A stretch of DNA of 64,000 nt. It comes from Salinarimonas sp. GTDB taxonomy: Bacteria; Pseudomonadota; Alphaproteobacteria; Rhizobiales; Beijerinckiaceae. The stretch is from assembly GCF_040111675.1 (NCBI RefSeq), contig NZ_CP157794.1:1509501-1573500 (forward strand), in the 5' to 3' direction. How positions within the stretch are numbered: position 1 is the stretch's first letter; every line of letters begins with the position of its first letter. The translations under genes and the position numbers were made by a program. A model generated the notes under the pieces. It was not told where the DNA came from, made no database searches, and saw only the letters and a list, made by a program, of their open reading frames with translations. Positions 38,239 to 47,088 of this stretch are shown here, piece after piece.

Positions 38239-39180
38239 TCACCCCACCGCGTCCGCCGCCCACCCCTCCTCCGTCACCCCGTACAACGCCGCCCGCGCCA
38301 GCACGCGGCGCGCCCAGGCCCGGTGCACGGAGGGCTCGCACATCGCGCCCTCGTGCTGGAAAACGGCCTTCGCCTCCTCGGCCAGCACGGCCTCGGCGCT
38401 CGCCACCTCCGGCGCGCTCACCGCGAAGGCGGCATGGATCGTCGCCACCTGGATCGGGTGGATCGCCGTCTTGCCGACGAGCCCGTGGGCGACGTCCCGC
38501 GCCGTCTCGCGCGCCAGCGTCGCGGGGTCGCGCACGACGTCGTAGACCGGTGCGGTGAGCGCGAAGCCCGCCGGGATCATCAGCCCGACGAGCTGCGCCA
38601 CCACCGCCCCGAGCGGCCCCTCGTAGAGCGTCTCGCCGGGGATGCGCCGCAGCCCCAGGCAGGCGAGGAGGTCGTTGCCGCCGATGCGCAGCGCGAGCAC
38701 CCGCCCGCGCCCCTCCGCCAGGAGCTCGTCGCGGAAATCGCGCATGGCGAGCGGGTCGAACGCCTCCGCCGTCTCCAGCGTCGGCATCAGCATCAGGCGG
38801 CTATCGCCCAGCGCCGCGATCCAGCCGGCGACCTGGCCCGGCCGCACCTTCGGCGCCACCATGCCGGCGAGCCGCTCCGCGCCCGGCAGCGTCGCGATCT
38901 CCGCCGCCATCGCCCGCGAGCGCGGCCGCACGAACAGCAGCGGCGCGCCCTCCGCCGGCGGCAGCCGGGCGAGCCGCCCGAGCAGGGCGCGCAAGTTCGC
39001 CAGCGCGTCGCCGAGATCGGTCTCGTGCACGGCGTCTTCGAGGCACAGCACGATGGAGCGCAGGCCGCCGATCTTCGCGCCCTGCGCCACGGCGAGCATG
39101 TCGGCCCGCGTCGCCGGCATGTAGAGCGTCGCGCCGAGCGCGAGCGGATCGATCGGGGACGCGTCGGCTGGGATCGTCAC
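38239..39180 (-). CDS. HpcH/HpaI aldolase (CitE-like), Ter-associated metabolite operon
   Basis: The 313-residue TIM-barrel lyase is of the CitE type, with GATLYMPATRADM, SIVLCLEDAVHE and the FVRPRSR arginine motif, plus LRIGGNDLLA and KTAIHPIQV. Known Ter-associated gene sets encode a CitE-like lyase that may join a C2 or C3 unit to a ribose-derived molecule. The start is GTG at 39180, overlapping the StiP stop (GTGA) with AGGAGGG upstream. It is the last gene of the operon. Confidence 0.85.
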   Translation of the reverse strand: MTIPADASPIDPLALGATLYMPATRADMLAVAQGAKIGGLRSIVLCLEDAVHETDLGDALANLRALLGRLARLPPAEGAPLLFVRPRSRAMAAEIATLPGAERLAGMVAPKVRPGQVAGWIAALGDSRLMLMPTLETAEAFDPLAMRDFRDELLAEGRGRVLALRIGGNDLLACLGLRRIPGETLYEGPLGAVVAQLVGLMIPAGFALTAPVYDVVRDPATLARETARDVAHGLVGKTAIHPIQVATIHAAFAVSAPEVASAEAVLAEEAKAVFQHEGAMCEPSVHRAWARRVLARAALYGVTEEGWAADAVG

Positions 39181-40256
39181 GACACCCTCCTGATCAAGGT
39201 CAGCGCCCGGTAGGGCGCGATCGCCGCCCCGGCCTCCTCGAGCGGAACCGCCCGCTCGCGCGCCAGGTGAACCAGCGCGGCGCAATCGGGGTCCGTCCTC
39301 GACGCTACGAAAACCCGCTCGGGCACCCGGCGCAAGACCGCGCGCGTCGCCTCGGCGATGCCCGGCTTGATCCGGTTGCGGTTGTCCACGCCGAACCGCG
39401 CCGCGAGGCCCTCGACCACGGCCAGCGAGGCGGCCCGCCGCCGCGCCCGGTCCGGGTCCTCAGGCGCGATGGGCGGCGCGGTCGAATCGCCCAGAGCCGG
39501 GCGCGCGAGCCGCCAGATCGCCTCGACATGATCGCGCGTCACGTCGTGCGGCGCGAGGTGGTCCCACACCATGCAGCCGTGGAAGTCCCCCGGCCCGATC
39601 GCCTCGTTGAGGATCGTCCGGCTCACCAGCCCCGACACGGTGGCGCCGAGGATGCCGGAGGGGATCAGCCAGTCCTCCCCCGAGGCCGAGAGCCAGGCCC
39701 GCCCGCACGGATCGGCCAGCGTCACGAGACGCGGCGCGTAGTCGGTCCGCCCCGCGAGCGCCCGCTCCAGCTCCCCCGCGATCGCCCCCTTGCCGGTCCA
39801 GCCGTCGACGAACACCGCCCCCGCGCTCGGCCGCCGCGCGGCGACATGCGCGAGCGCCGCCTCGTCGATGCCCCGGTCGCGGATGATCGAGATCCCGGCA
39901 TGCGCCACGTCGCGGCCCAGGCATTCCAGCGACCGTTTCAGCAGAACCCCCAGCGGCGCGCCCGCCCGCACCAGGCTCATCAGCGTGATCGGCCCGTCCA
40001 CCGCCGCGGCGAGCCCCTTCGCCAGCCCCGCGACCTCCCGCGCCGCCCGCGGCGCATGGCGCGCCAGCGCGTCGTCGTAGAGCGCGCGGTATTCGGGGGA
40101 GGGCGGGCTCTCGCGCCCGATCATCTCGGAATAGTGCCGCGCCCCCGACTGGATCGCCCGCTCCTTCTCCTCCACCGGCGTCTCGTCGATGGCGAGCGGG
40201 GTCAGCAGGAAATCGACGTCCCCCGCTGCGAACGACCCCGGGAACCCGCCCAGCAT
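39177..40256 (-). CDS. StiP-family protein (Ter-associated)
   Basis: The 359-residue protein opens GGFPGSFAAGDVDFLLTPLAI, and the ERAIQSGARHYSEMIGRESPPSPEY segment is the StiP signature. It continues through DGWTGKGAIAGELERAL and ends in a domain with VFVASRTDPDCAALVHLA, in the position of the PELOTA-like domain. StiP proteins were first called cysteine proteases, and a phosphoribosyltransferase-like role has also been proposed. It lies downstream of palindromic repeat copy B and overlaps the CitE-like gene. Confidence 0.85.
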   Translation of the reverse strand: MLGGFPGSFAAGDVDFLLTPLAIDETPVEEKERAIQSGARHYSEMIGRESPPSPEYRALYDDALARHAPRAAREVAGLAKGLAAAVDGPITLMSLVRAGAPLGVLLKRSLECLGRDVAHAGISIIRDRGIDEAALAHVAARRPSAGAVFVDGWTGKGAIAGELERALAGRTDYAPRLVTLADPCGRAWLSASGEDWLIPSGILGATVSGLVSRTILNEAIGPGDFHGCMVWDHLAPHDVTRDHVEAIWRLARPALGDSTAPPIAPEDPDRARRRAASLAVVEGLAARFGVDNRNRIKPGIAEATRAVLRRVPERVFVASRTDPDCAALVHLARERAVPLEEAGAAIAPYRALTLIRRVS

Positions 40257-40279
40257 CAGCGGAGCCTCCCGGCGCTTTT

Positions 40280-40475
40280 CCTTCCCCGTAGGGGAAGGTG
40301 GCTCGGCGAAGCCGAGACGGATGGGGCGCGGCGCGCGAGCGACGCGTTCCGCGAAGCGGAAGCTCCCGGGCGGCCGACGGTCGCGCACGTCGGTTTCGGC
40401 TTCGCCGAACGCGCGTTCCGCGCGCCCCATCCGTCACCGCGCTTCGCGCGGCGCCACCTTCCCCTACAGGGAAGG
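40280..40475. repeat. Long nested palindrome, type 1 (copy B), inside the Ter-associated operon
   Basis: 196 bp, bounded by CCTTCCCCGTAGGGGAAGG and CCTTCCCCTACAGGGAAGG, with the same internal mirror sequences as copies A and C. It lies between the HAD and StiP genes of one operon, in the same orientation as copy A. As transcribed RNA it would fold into a long stem that could process or attenuate the message. Confidence 0.85.
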
Positions 40476-40551
40476 AGAGGCCGTGCCGCGTCTCGCGTCA
40501 GCGAGCACTCCGATGCGGCCGCGCGGGATGCCGGCGCCGTCGCGCCCCCCA

Positions 40552-41307
40552 TCACCCCGCCCCCTCCGTCAGCGCCCGCGCCAGCTGGCTGCCCGCCGGG
40601 GCCCCGAACAGGTCGCAGGCGAGCAGGAACGGCAAATCGGTCAGGCTGTCGCCGAAGCCGATGGCGGGCCGCGTCGGGTCCTCGGCGCGAAGCCGCGCCA
40701 GAAGCCAGTCCACCGCCCGGCGCTTCGACAAAGCCGGCGGCAGGAGGCCGAGATTGTTGCCGTTGTGGTGCACGGTCCAGCCGGCGAGGTCGAAGCCGGT
40801 GGTCAGCGCGTCGGCGATCTCGACGAGCCGCTCGCCCTCGCCGTCGTTCTGCTTGAACACGGCGTAGGTCGCGATCTCCGCCTCGGCCACGATCCAGGAG
40901 CGCATGTCGAGCCCCGCCGTCTCCCCCGCGGCGCGGCCGTGCTCGAGCAGAGCCGCCAGCGTCTCCTCGTGGGCGGCGAGGTCGCGCGCCATGATCGCCG
41001 CCCACTCCGCCTCCGGCGCGCCGTCCGGCCCCAGGATCACCGCCCCGTTGGCGAGCACGGCGTGCGCCGCGAAGGGGATCGCCACGCGGGAATAGGCCTC
41101 CGTCGAGCGCGCCGTCACGGGCACCGTCTCCGCCGAGGCGATCAGCCAGTCGACCAGCGCCTTCTGCCGGCGCGTCATCAGAGAATGCGCGCCGTTCGTC
41201 GCCTGCGCCGCCAGCGTCAGGTGCTCCGAAGGCTCGTCCGGCGGGCACTTGCGCCGGGTCTGGAACAGCGTGTCGTCGAGATCGACGAAGACGATGGGGC
41301 GGCTCAT
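40552..41307 (-). CDS. HAD-family phosphatase (Ter-associated)
   Basis: The 251-residue HAD hydrolase has motif I FVDLDDTLFQTRRKC, motif II TARSTEAYSR, a Cof-type cap and motif IV GFGDSLTDLPFLLACDLFGAP. In Ter-associated biosynthetic operons this enzyme is expected to dephosphorylate a sugar or nucleoside-phosphate intermediate. Its ATG overlaps the PRTase stop (ATGA at 41304-41307). Confidence 0.88.
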   Translation of the reverse strand: MSRPIVFVDLDDTLFQTRRKCPPDEPSEHLTLAAQATNGAHSLMTRRQKALVDWLIASAETVPVTARSTEAYSRVAIPFAAHAVLANGAVILGPDGAPEAEWAAIMARDLAAHEETLAALLEHGRAAGETAGLDMRSWIVAEAEIATYAVFKQNDGEGERLVEIADALTTGFDLAGWTVHHNGNNLGLLPPALSKRRAVDWLLARLRAEDPTRPAIGFGDSLTDLPFLLACDLFGAPAGSQLARALTEGAG

Positions 41308-42416
41308 CCGTAAAGCTCTCCGTCTTCCACGACCTCGGCCCCGAGCGCCTCGACCAGCGCCGGGTCGAGCGCGGCGCGTCCGGTCTCGACGCAGATCACG
41401 ATACGGTCGTAGCGCTCGCGTACGACATTGTAGAGAAAGTTCGGGATGCCGAGCCCGTAATTGTCGCCGAAGGCGAGCGCCGTCTCGATGGCGTGGCCGA
41501 GGGCGATCGGCGAGCGCGTCACGGCCGAGAACCGCACGTCCGCCCCCGCGCGCTCCAGCGCCTCCGCCAGCAGGAAGGGCGGGAACACGTATTCCCCCGT
41601 CCCCAGCACCAGGATCCGCTCCCCCCGCCGCGGGGCGAGCCGCGCCGCCGAGGGCGTCCGGTGCTCCCGCACGCCGAGCCGCCCCCAGTCCCGCGCGGGG
41701 TCCGGCGAATGCGCGCCGCGCGCGGTCACGTCGACCCCCGGCATCGTGGGAAGCGGCGCGCCCGGAATCGGGCGCCAGCGATAGGTCCCCTCGAGCAGCG
41801 CCACGCTCGTCGCGCCGAGCGCACGCGCCGCCGATCCGCCGGACCAGTCGGTGAGCGTCACCAGCACCGTCCGCTCGGGCGCGAGCCCGGCCGCCCGGAA
41901 GGCGGCGGCGAGGTTCACGAAGGTCTTGCCGGTCGAGGCCTCGTCGTCGACGAGGACGAGGCTGCGTGCGCCGCGCGCCGAAGCCGCGAGATCCGGGTCG
42001 AGCGGCTCGTGGATCAGGTGGCGCGTCGCGTGGCTGTGCTCCTCCTCGAAGGTCAGCCACAGCGGCGAGCCGAGGGGGTGGCGCGTCGTCGGTAGGTAGA
42101 GCACGTCGTCGCGCCCCGTCGCCGCCGCGTAGTCCTGCGCCACGCCCGCGCCCAGCGCCACCGCCGTCTCCGCCATGCCGACGACGAGCACCGGCCCGGG
42201 CAGGTCGGCGGGGATCGTCCCCGCGAGCTCCCGCGTCGCGCCGCGCATCACCGAGGGCGCCACCGGGATGTGGCGCCCCAGCACCTTCGACACGAACAGG
42301 AAGGAGCGCTTCGGGTTGCGCCGCTCCGCGAAGCCGAACAGGTCGCGCGGCGGGCGCGAGGACCGCGCGACGCGGGCCTCGATCGTCCCCGTCGCGAGCC
42401 GCGCCTCGAAGTCCAT
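41304..42416 (-). CDS. Phosphoribosyltransferase with C-terminal TRSP domain
   Basis: The 370-residue protein has a PRTase domain with the PRPP loop LVLVDDEASTGKTFVNL (about residue 160) and a C-terminal TRSP domain, whose namesake motif is visible at residues 300-303 (AVTRSPIALG). PRTase-TRSP proteins occur in Ter stress-response operons and are predicted to help form a nucleoside-like compound from PRPP. It follows the DUF1523 gene by 11 bp and is coupled to the HAD gene. The assignment is strong; the chemistry remains a prediction. Confidence 0.88.
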   Translation of the reverse strand: MDFEARLATGTIEARVARSSRPPRDLFGFAERRNPKRSFLFVSKVLGRHIPVAPSVMRGATRELAGTIPADLPGPVLVVGMAETAVALGAGVAQDYAAATGRDDVLYLPTTRHPLGSPLWLTFEEEHSHATRHLIHEPLDPDLAASARGARSLVLVDDEASTGKTFVNLAAAFRAAGLAPERTVLVTLTDWSGGSAARALGATSVALLEGTYRWRPIPGAPLPTMPGVDVTARGAHSPDPARDWGRLGVREHRTPSAARLAPRRGERILVLGTGEYVFPPFLLAEALERAGADVRFSAVTRSPIALGHAIETALAFGDNYGLGIPNFLYNVVRERYDRIVICVETGRAALDPALVEALGAEVVEDGELYG

Positions 42417-42427
42417 CGCGGAGGCGG

Positions 42428-42958
42428 TCAGTGCGCCGCCGCGCGGCGACGCCGCCAGCGGGCGATCGACCACCAGATCCAGCCGATCACCAGCGCCAGG
42501 ATCACCAGGAAGACGATGTTGAACCACGGGATCGGCGTGTAGCCCGGCTCCACCCGCTCCACGGAGACGGCGTTGGGGAACCAGGAGAACATCGGCACGC
42601 GCCAGCCGTAATGCGTGACGAGCGCCGTCGCGCGGTCCTCCGCCAGCTCCTGCGCGCGCGCCTGGACGTTGGCCGAGTCGAACTTGAAATAGAACGGGAA
42701 GCCCCAGCCGGTGTCCTCGTTGTAGTACACCCGCACGTCGCCCCCGTCGGGATCGACGGCCTGGATCACGTAGACGTCGCGCGTCCTCTGGGGGTTCTCG
42801 CCCGTCGTGGGCTCGGTGTCCACGCGCCGGATCTCGGTGCCGACGACGCGGACCACGTCGTAGCCCGGCAGGTTGTAGTGCAGGAACGCCCCCACCGGCA
42901 GGAGCACGATCAGGAGAAGCAGCGCCTTCACGAGGCCGCCGCGCATTCTGTCTTTCAT
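42428..42958 (-). CDS. DUF1523 membrane protein
   Basis: The 176-residue protein has an N-terminal membrane anchor (about residues 9-27), a conserved periplasmic-type domain (YDVVRVVGTEIRRVD... VYYNEDTGWGFPFYFKFDSANVQARAQ...) and a C-terminal helix (about 148-168). Function unknown. Its ATG overlaps the stop of the small upstream gene (ATGA at 42955-42958). It is in the same operon as the PRTase and StiP genes. Confidence 0.82.
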   Translation of the reverse strand: MKDRMRGGLVKALLLLIVLLPVGAFLHYNLPGYDVVRVVGTEIRRVDTEPTTGENPQRTRDVYVIQAVDPDGGDVRVYYNEDTGWGFPFYFKFDSANVQARAQELAEDRATALVTHYGWRVPMFSWFPNAVSVERVEPGYTPIPWFNIVFLVILALVIGWIWWSIARWRRRRAAAH

Positions 42959-43203
42959 CCGTAGACTCCGACCAAGATGAGAACGCCGAGGAGGAGGAGG
43001 GGAACGCCGACCAGCTGCAGCCAGAGGCGACGCCCCGTGGAACGTCGCCATTCCGCGATGTCGTATTCCAGGGCGTCCTCGTCAAGCTCGTCCGTGAGAC
43101 GTGCGCGACGGCGCCGCCGAATTTCCCCGAGCGTCAGCACCGCCTCGCGGGTCAGCGTCAAGAGCGCGGCGAGGACGAGGAAGACGATCAGCCAGCGGGT
43201 CAC
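42955..43203 (-). CDS. Small two-helix membrane protein, first gene of the Ter-associated operon
   Basis: An 82-residue protein with hydrophobic segments at about residues 3-22 and 62-80, separated by a highly charged stretch. The start is GTG at 43203 with AAGG upstream. It is coupled to the DUF1523 gene. The left end of IS110 copy 2 begins immediately upstream, so the native promoter may lie beyond the element or have been lost. Confidence 0.7.
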   Translation of the reverse strand: MTRWLIVFLVLAALLTLTREAVLTLGEIRRRRRARLTDELDEDALEYDIAEWRRSTGRRLWLQLVGVPLLLLGVLILVGVYG

Positions 43204-43257
43204 GCCGCCTTACCCCTTTTCCTAGCGCTGTCGGTAGTGAGAAGCTGCTGTGGCGCA

Positions 43258-43326
43258 GGCGATGCGGGTATGGCTGTCATGCCGGCTGTCCTCGATGGCT
43301 CAGGTGGCTCGGCCGCCCGCATCGCC
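43258..43326 (+). ncRNA. Candidate IS110 bridge RNA core (copy 2)
   Basis: GGCGATGCGGG (43258-43268) and CCCGCATCGCC (43316-43326) form a perfect 11-bp stem around 47 nt. Copy 1 has a 10-bp stem around 47 nt in the equivalent position, although the sequences differ. It is 101 nt upstream of the transposase start. The full RNA probably includes flanking bases. Confidence 0.55.
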
Positions 43327-43427
43327 GCCTCTGATCGACCGCTGATTACGCGATGCCCTCGATGGCTTTGTAAGGCGATGCCGGCGAGACGAGGCCTGCG
43401 TTCCGGGGTCGGAAGGGAGGTTGTACG

Positions 43428-44606
43428 ATGAGGATATGCGTCGGCATCGATGCCGCGAAGGTCACGCATTGGGCGGTGGCGGTCGACGGCGAGGGCCGGG
43501 TCGTTCTCGACCGCGCGGTCGAGAACGACCCGGACGCGATCGACGCGCTGGTCGGGGAGCTTCGCGCGCTCGGGCGAGAGGTGGTGATCGGGCTCGACGT
43601 CGTGGGCTCCTTCGCCCGCTTCCTCGAAGCGGTCCTGCTGGCCGAGGGCTTTGCCCTCGTGCACACGCCCGGCATCGCGGTGAACCGCGCCGGCCAGGGC
43701 TTCTCGGGGGGCGAACGCAAGTCCGACCCGCGGGATGCGCGCACCATCGCGGACCTGGTGCGCACCCGCGATCTGCGCCCGATCCTGCCGGACGACGACA
43801 CGCTCGTCGCGCTCCGGCTGAAGGTCGGTCGCCGGCGCGAGCTGATCCAGGATCAGACGCGGCGCATCTCCCGCCTGCGTGGACTTCTGTGCGGCATCCA
43901 CCCCGGCCTCGAACGGACGCTGGACCTCACCTGCAAGGGGCCGCTGGCCCTGCTCACGCGCTACGTCACGCCGTCCGAGATCCGACGCGCCGGAAAACCC
44001 CGCCTGCTCGCGCATCTGAAGAGGACGCCGCACCTGCACGGGACGGACGCCCTCGTCGATCGCGCGCTGGAGGCCGCCCGGGCGCAGAAGATCGTCGTGC
44101 CGGGCGAGGCGCCTACGGCCGAACTGATCCGCGAGCTTGCAAACGAGGCACTCGAGGCGCGCGCCAGGATCGTCCGGATCGAGCGCGATCTCGAAGGCTT
44201 GCTCGCCGACCACCCTGACGGCGCCCTCATCCGTTCGCTGCCGGGGATGGGGGCGGTCCTCGCGGCAGAGTTCATCGCTTGCGTCGGCGACATCCGGCGC
44301 TTCGGGTCGGCCGACGCGCTGGCTTCCGCTGCCGGTCTCGCGCCCGTCCAGCGCCAGTCCGGAAAGCGCGCAGGCTGGCGGCGCGCCTACGGCGGCGACA
44401 AGGCCCTCAAGCGCGTCTTTTACCAGAGCGCCTTCTGCGCCGTCACGACCAAAGACCCTCTCTCCAAGGCCTTCTACGACCGCAAGCGACGCGAAGGAAA
44501 GCACCACACCCAGGCCCTCATCGCACTCGCAAGGCGCCGCGTCACCGTGATCTGGACCATGCTTCAGCGCCGCGAAGCCTTCGATCCCGATCGAAAAGCT
44601 GCTTGA
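43428..44606 (+). CDS. IS110-family transposase (second type)
   Basis: The 392-residue DEDD transposase has D8 (VGIDAAK), D57 (IGLDVVGS), D100 and D103 (RKSDPRDA), a long coiled-coil linker, and the Transposase_20 domain with SLPGMGAVLAAEFIACVGD and YGGDKALKRVFYQSAF. It is about 80 residues longer than the transposase at 10.3 kb and only distantly similar, so the two elements arrived independently. No frameshift is seen. Confidence 0.92.
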   Translation: MRICVGIDAAKVTHWAVAVDGEGRVVLDRAVENDPDAIDALVGELRALGREVVIGLDVVGSFARFLEAVLLAEGFALVHTPGIAVNRAGQGFSGGERKSDPRDARTIADLVRTRDLRPILPDDDTLVALRLKVGRRRELIQDQTRRISRLRGLLCGIHPGLERTLDLTCKGPLALLTRYVTPSEIRRAGKPRLLAHLKRTPHLHGTDALVDRALEAARAQKIVVPGEAPTAELIRELANEALEARARIVRIERDLEGLLADHPDGALIRSLPGMGAVLAAEFIACVGDIRRFGSADALASAAGLAPVQRQSGKRAGWRRAYGGDKALKRVFYQSAFCAVTTKDPLSKAFYDRKRREGKHHTQALIALARRRVTVIWTMLQRREAFDPDRKAA

Positions 44607-44620
44607 CTTGCTCATTACGC

Positions 44621-44949
44621 AGCCTCCTCCGCCGCGGTCGGCGAGCGCCGATCGAGATCCGTCATCGCCAAGAAACGCCCCTCCTGCCGGCCCTCCGGCC
44701 GCGCGCGCCCATCCTGCCACGAAGACGCCCGCCCGAGCCACCCCGCTCGTCGCCGAGGAGCCGGCGCCCTCCGACGCGGGGCCGTCCTGCTTCCGTCCGC
44801 GGAGGCCCGCACTGCACGTCCCGTGCGGCGAGGGCGTCGAGCGCCGACGTCCTTCCCTCTCCACGAGGGGAGGGTGTCCATCGCCCGTGACACGCCCGCC
44901 GTCGGCGCGTAGAACCGCGGCGCTCTAGAACCGCGAAAGGCGCGTTCCC
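44621..44949. other. Non-coding gap after IS110 copy 2
   Basis: No convincing gene. A 92-residue minus-strand frame (44615-44893) is arginine/alanine-rich with no homology cue. A short hairpin around CCTTCCCTCTCCACGAGGGGAGGG near 44855-44877 resembles the ends of the type 1 repeats. Confidence 0.4.
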
Positions 44950-46134
44950 GTGTCCACAGCCGCCCGCGTCGCGCCGCGCGCGTTCCTCGTCGTCGTCGCC
45001 TATCTCGGCTTCGTCTCGCTGGCGCTGCCGGACGTCGCGCACGGCGTCGCCTGGCCCTTCGTGCGCGACGCCTTCGCGCTGCCGCAGAGCGGTCTCGGGC
45101 TGATCATGGCGGGGACGGCGGCGGGGTTCTTCGTCTCCTCCTTCTTCGCCGGGCGCCTGCTCGCCGCGCTCGGCGTCGGCCGTCTTCTCGCGGGGAGCAC
45201 CGGGCTCGTCGCAGCCGCCCTCGCCGGCATCGCGCTGGCGCCGGCCTTTCCGGTCTTCCTCGCCTGCGCGCCGCTCGTCGGGCTCGGCTCGGGGGCGATC
45301 GATTCGGGGCTCAACGCCTACGCCGCCAAGCGCTTCTCGCCGCGCCACATGAACTGGCTCCATGCCGCCTTCGGCTTCGGCGCGGCCTGCGGGCCGTTCC
45401 TGATGACGGGCGCGCTCCTCGCCACCGGCTCCTGGCGGCTCGGCTACGGGCTGATCGCCCTGATCATGGGGGCGATGGCGCTCCTGTTCCTCACGACCCG
45501 CGGCGCCTGGCGCGCCGACGCCGGCGGGCCGATCGCCGCCGGGGAGGGCCACGCGCCCGCGCGGGTCTCGACCGGCGCCGCGCTGAGGCACCCGGTCGTG
45601 CGCCTCCAGATCGCGATGTTCTGCGTCTATGTCGGCGTCGAGTACGGCGCGGGGCTGTGGATCTTCACCGTGCTGAGCGAGGGCAGGGGGCTGTCCGTCG
45701 AGCTCGCGGGGGCGATGGCGGGCCTGTACTGGGCCGGGCTCTTCGTCGGCCGGGTCGGCTTCGGCCTGTTCGCCGAGCGTCTCGGCGAGGACCGCTCGGT
45801 GCGGCTCGGGCTCGGCGGCATGGTGGTCGGCGCCGCCGCCTTCGCCTTCGCGCCGACATGGCTCGCGCTGCCGGGCGTGATCCTCATCGGGCTCGCCTGC
45901 GCGCCGGTCTTCCCGATGCTGATGTCGCGCACGCCCGCGCGGCTGGGCGAGGCGCTCGCCGCCCACGCCATCGGCTTCCAGGTCTCGGCCGCCATGCTGG
46001 GCGGCGTGCTGTTCCCCGCGCTCGGCGGCGTCCTCGCCGATGCGTTCGGCGTCGGCGCCGTACCGCTGATGGTGCTCGCCGCGGCGCTGACGCTCGTTTG
46101 GCTCAACACGATCCTCGAGCGGCGCACGCGCTGA
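44950..46134 (+). CDS. MFS transporter
   Basis: This 394-residue membrane protein has twelve hydrophobic segments in two halves. The loop 2-3 region (GRLLAALGVGRLLA) and the mirrored GRVGFGLFAERLGEDRSVRLGLG are typical MFS. A mid-sequence cytosolic loop lies near residue 185. The start is GTG at 44950. Substrate unknown. It precedes the arsenic operon on the same strand but has its own gap and a separate promoter follows it. Confidence 0.85.
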   Translation: MSTAARVAPRAFLVVVAYLGFVSLALPDVAHGVAWPFVRDAFALPQSGLGLIMAGTAAGFFVSSFFAGRLLAALGVGRLLAGSTGLVAAALAGIALAPAFPVFLACAPLVGLGSGAIDSGLNAYAAKRFSPRHMNWLHAAFGFGAACGPFLMTGALLATGSWRLGYGLIALIMGAMALLFLTTRGAWRADAGGPIAAGEGHAPARVSTGAALRHPVVRLQIAMFCVYVGVEYGAGLWIFTVLSEGRGLSVELAGAMAGLYWAGLFVGRVGFGLFAERLGEDRSVRLGLGGMVVGAAAFAFAPTWLALPGVILIGLACAPVFPMLMSRTPARLGEALAAHAIGFQVSAAMLGGVLFPALGGVLADAFGVGAVPLMVLAAALTLVWLNTILERRTR

Positions 46135-46154
46135 GGTCTGCGCAGCCGCACGGA

Positions 46155-46184
46155 TTGACTCGGGCGCGCGCTCGTGCTCAACAT
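46155..46184 (+). promoter_or_regulatory. Candidate promoter of the arsenic operon
   Basis: TTGACT (46155-46160) and CAACAT (46179-46184) are spaced 18 bp apart, 27 bp before the ArsR-ArsC start. The A/T-rich segment from 46179 to 46210 is the likely ArsR binding site. Confidence 0.45.
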
Positions 46185-46210
46185 TTCAAGAGTTATGGAG
46201 ATATCGAGAG

Positions 46211-47086
46211 ATGCTCGAGCGTGACGCGCTCTCCGCCTTCGCCGCCCTGTCGCAGGAGACGCGCCTGCGCGTCCTGCGCCTGCTGGTGCGCGCGGGCGAG
46301 GCCGGCATGGCGGCGGGCGCGATCGGGGAGGCGGTGGGCGTCTCCTCCTCGGGCCTGTCGTTCCACCTCTCCCATCTCGAGCGCGCCGGGCTGATCGAGG
46401 GGCGGCGCGAGAGTCGCTCCATCGTCTACCGCGCGCGGGTGAACGCGCTCTCCGACCTCGTCCGCTTCCTGCTCGAGGAATGCTGCGAGGGGCGTCCCGA
46501 GATCTGCGCCCCCGTCCTGAGGAGCCTGCCCATGCGAGACCCGATGCCGGACCGCGTCTACAACGTGCTCTTTCTGTGCTCGGGCAACAGCGCCCGCTCG
46601 ATCATGGCCGAGAGCCTTCTGCGCAAGGAGGGCGCGGGCCGCTTCCGCGCCTTCTCCGCCGGCTCGCGGCCGAAGGGCGCCGTCGACCCGCTGGCGCTGA
46701 AGGTGCTCGACGCCTTCGACATGCCGACGGAGGACCTGCGCTCGAAGTCCTGGGCCGAGTTCGCCGAGCCGGGCGCGCCCGCGTTCGACTTCGTCTTCAC
46801 CGTCTGCGACGCCGCCGCCGGCGAGCCCTGCCCGGTCTGGCCGGGCCAGCCGATGACGGCGCATTGGGGCATCGAGGACCCCGCCGCCGTCGAGGGCGCG
46901 CCCTTCGAGCGCGAGCGCGCCTTCGGCCAGGCCTTCCGCTACCTGAAGAACCGCATCTCGGTCTTCACCAGCCTGCCGATCGCGAGCCTCGACCGGCTCG
47001 CCTTGTCGAGAAAGCTCGACGAGATCGGGACCCTGACCGGCGCCTCCGTGGGCGCCGTCGTTCCGTTCACCCGCGAGAGCGCCTGA
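46211..47086 (+). CDS. ArsR-ArsC fusion: arsenic-responsive repressor plus arsenate reductase
   Basis: Residues 1-100 form an ArsR winged helix ([32 protein letters not shown]) ending with C91, C92 and C99, similar to the C-terminal cysteine triad that binds As(III) in Acidithiobacillus-type ArsR. Residues about 115-290 form a low-molecular-weight phosphatase-like arsenate reductase with CX5R loop [10 protein letters not shown]. The protein could thus sense arsenite and reduce arsenate to it. It heads the ars operon. Fusions of this kind are known. Confidence 0.9.
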   Translation: MLERDALSAFAALSQETRLRVLRLLVRAGEAGMAAGAIGEAVGVSSSGLSFHLSHLERAGLIEGRRESRSIVYRARVNALSDLVRFLLEECCEGRPEICAPVLRSLPMRDPMPDRVYNVLFLCSGNSARSIMAESLLRKEGAGRFRAFSAGSRPKGAVDPLALKVLDAFDMPTEDLRSKSWAEFAEPGAPAFDFVFTVCDAAAGEPCPVWPGQPMTAHWGIEDPAAVEGAPFERERAFGQAFRYLKNRISVFTSLPIASLDRLALSRKLDEIGTLTGASVGAVVPFTRESA

Positions 47087-47088
47087 TC

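Larger units (their letters stand above)
43205..44620 (+). mobile_element. IS110-family insertion sequence (copy 2)
   Basis: One intact transposase gene plus a non-coding left region of about 220 bp. The ends are approximate because the family has no terminal inverted repeats. TTGACT at 44603-44608 overlaps the transposase stop codon, matching copy 1 and the outward -35 box expected to contribute to a circle-junction promoter. The element sits between the Ter-associated operon and an MFS gene. Confidence 0.7.

Noticed and set aside
44615..44893. 92-residue minus-strand frame after IS110 copy 2
   Set aside because: Arg/Ala-rich translation, no ribosome site, no family cue.
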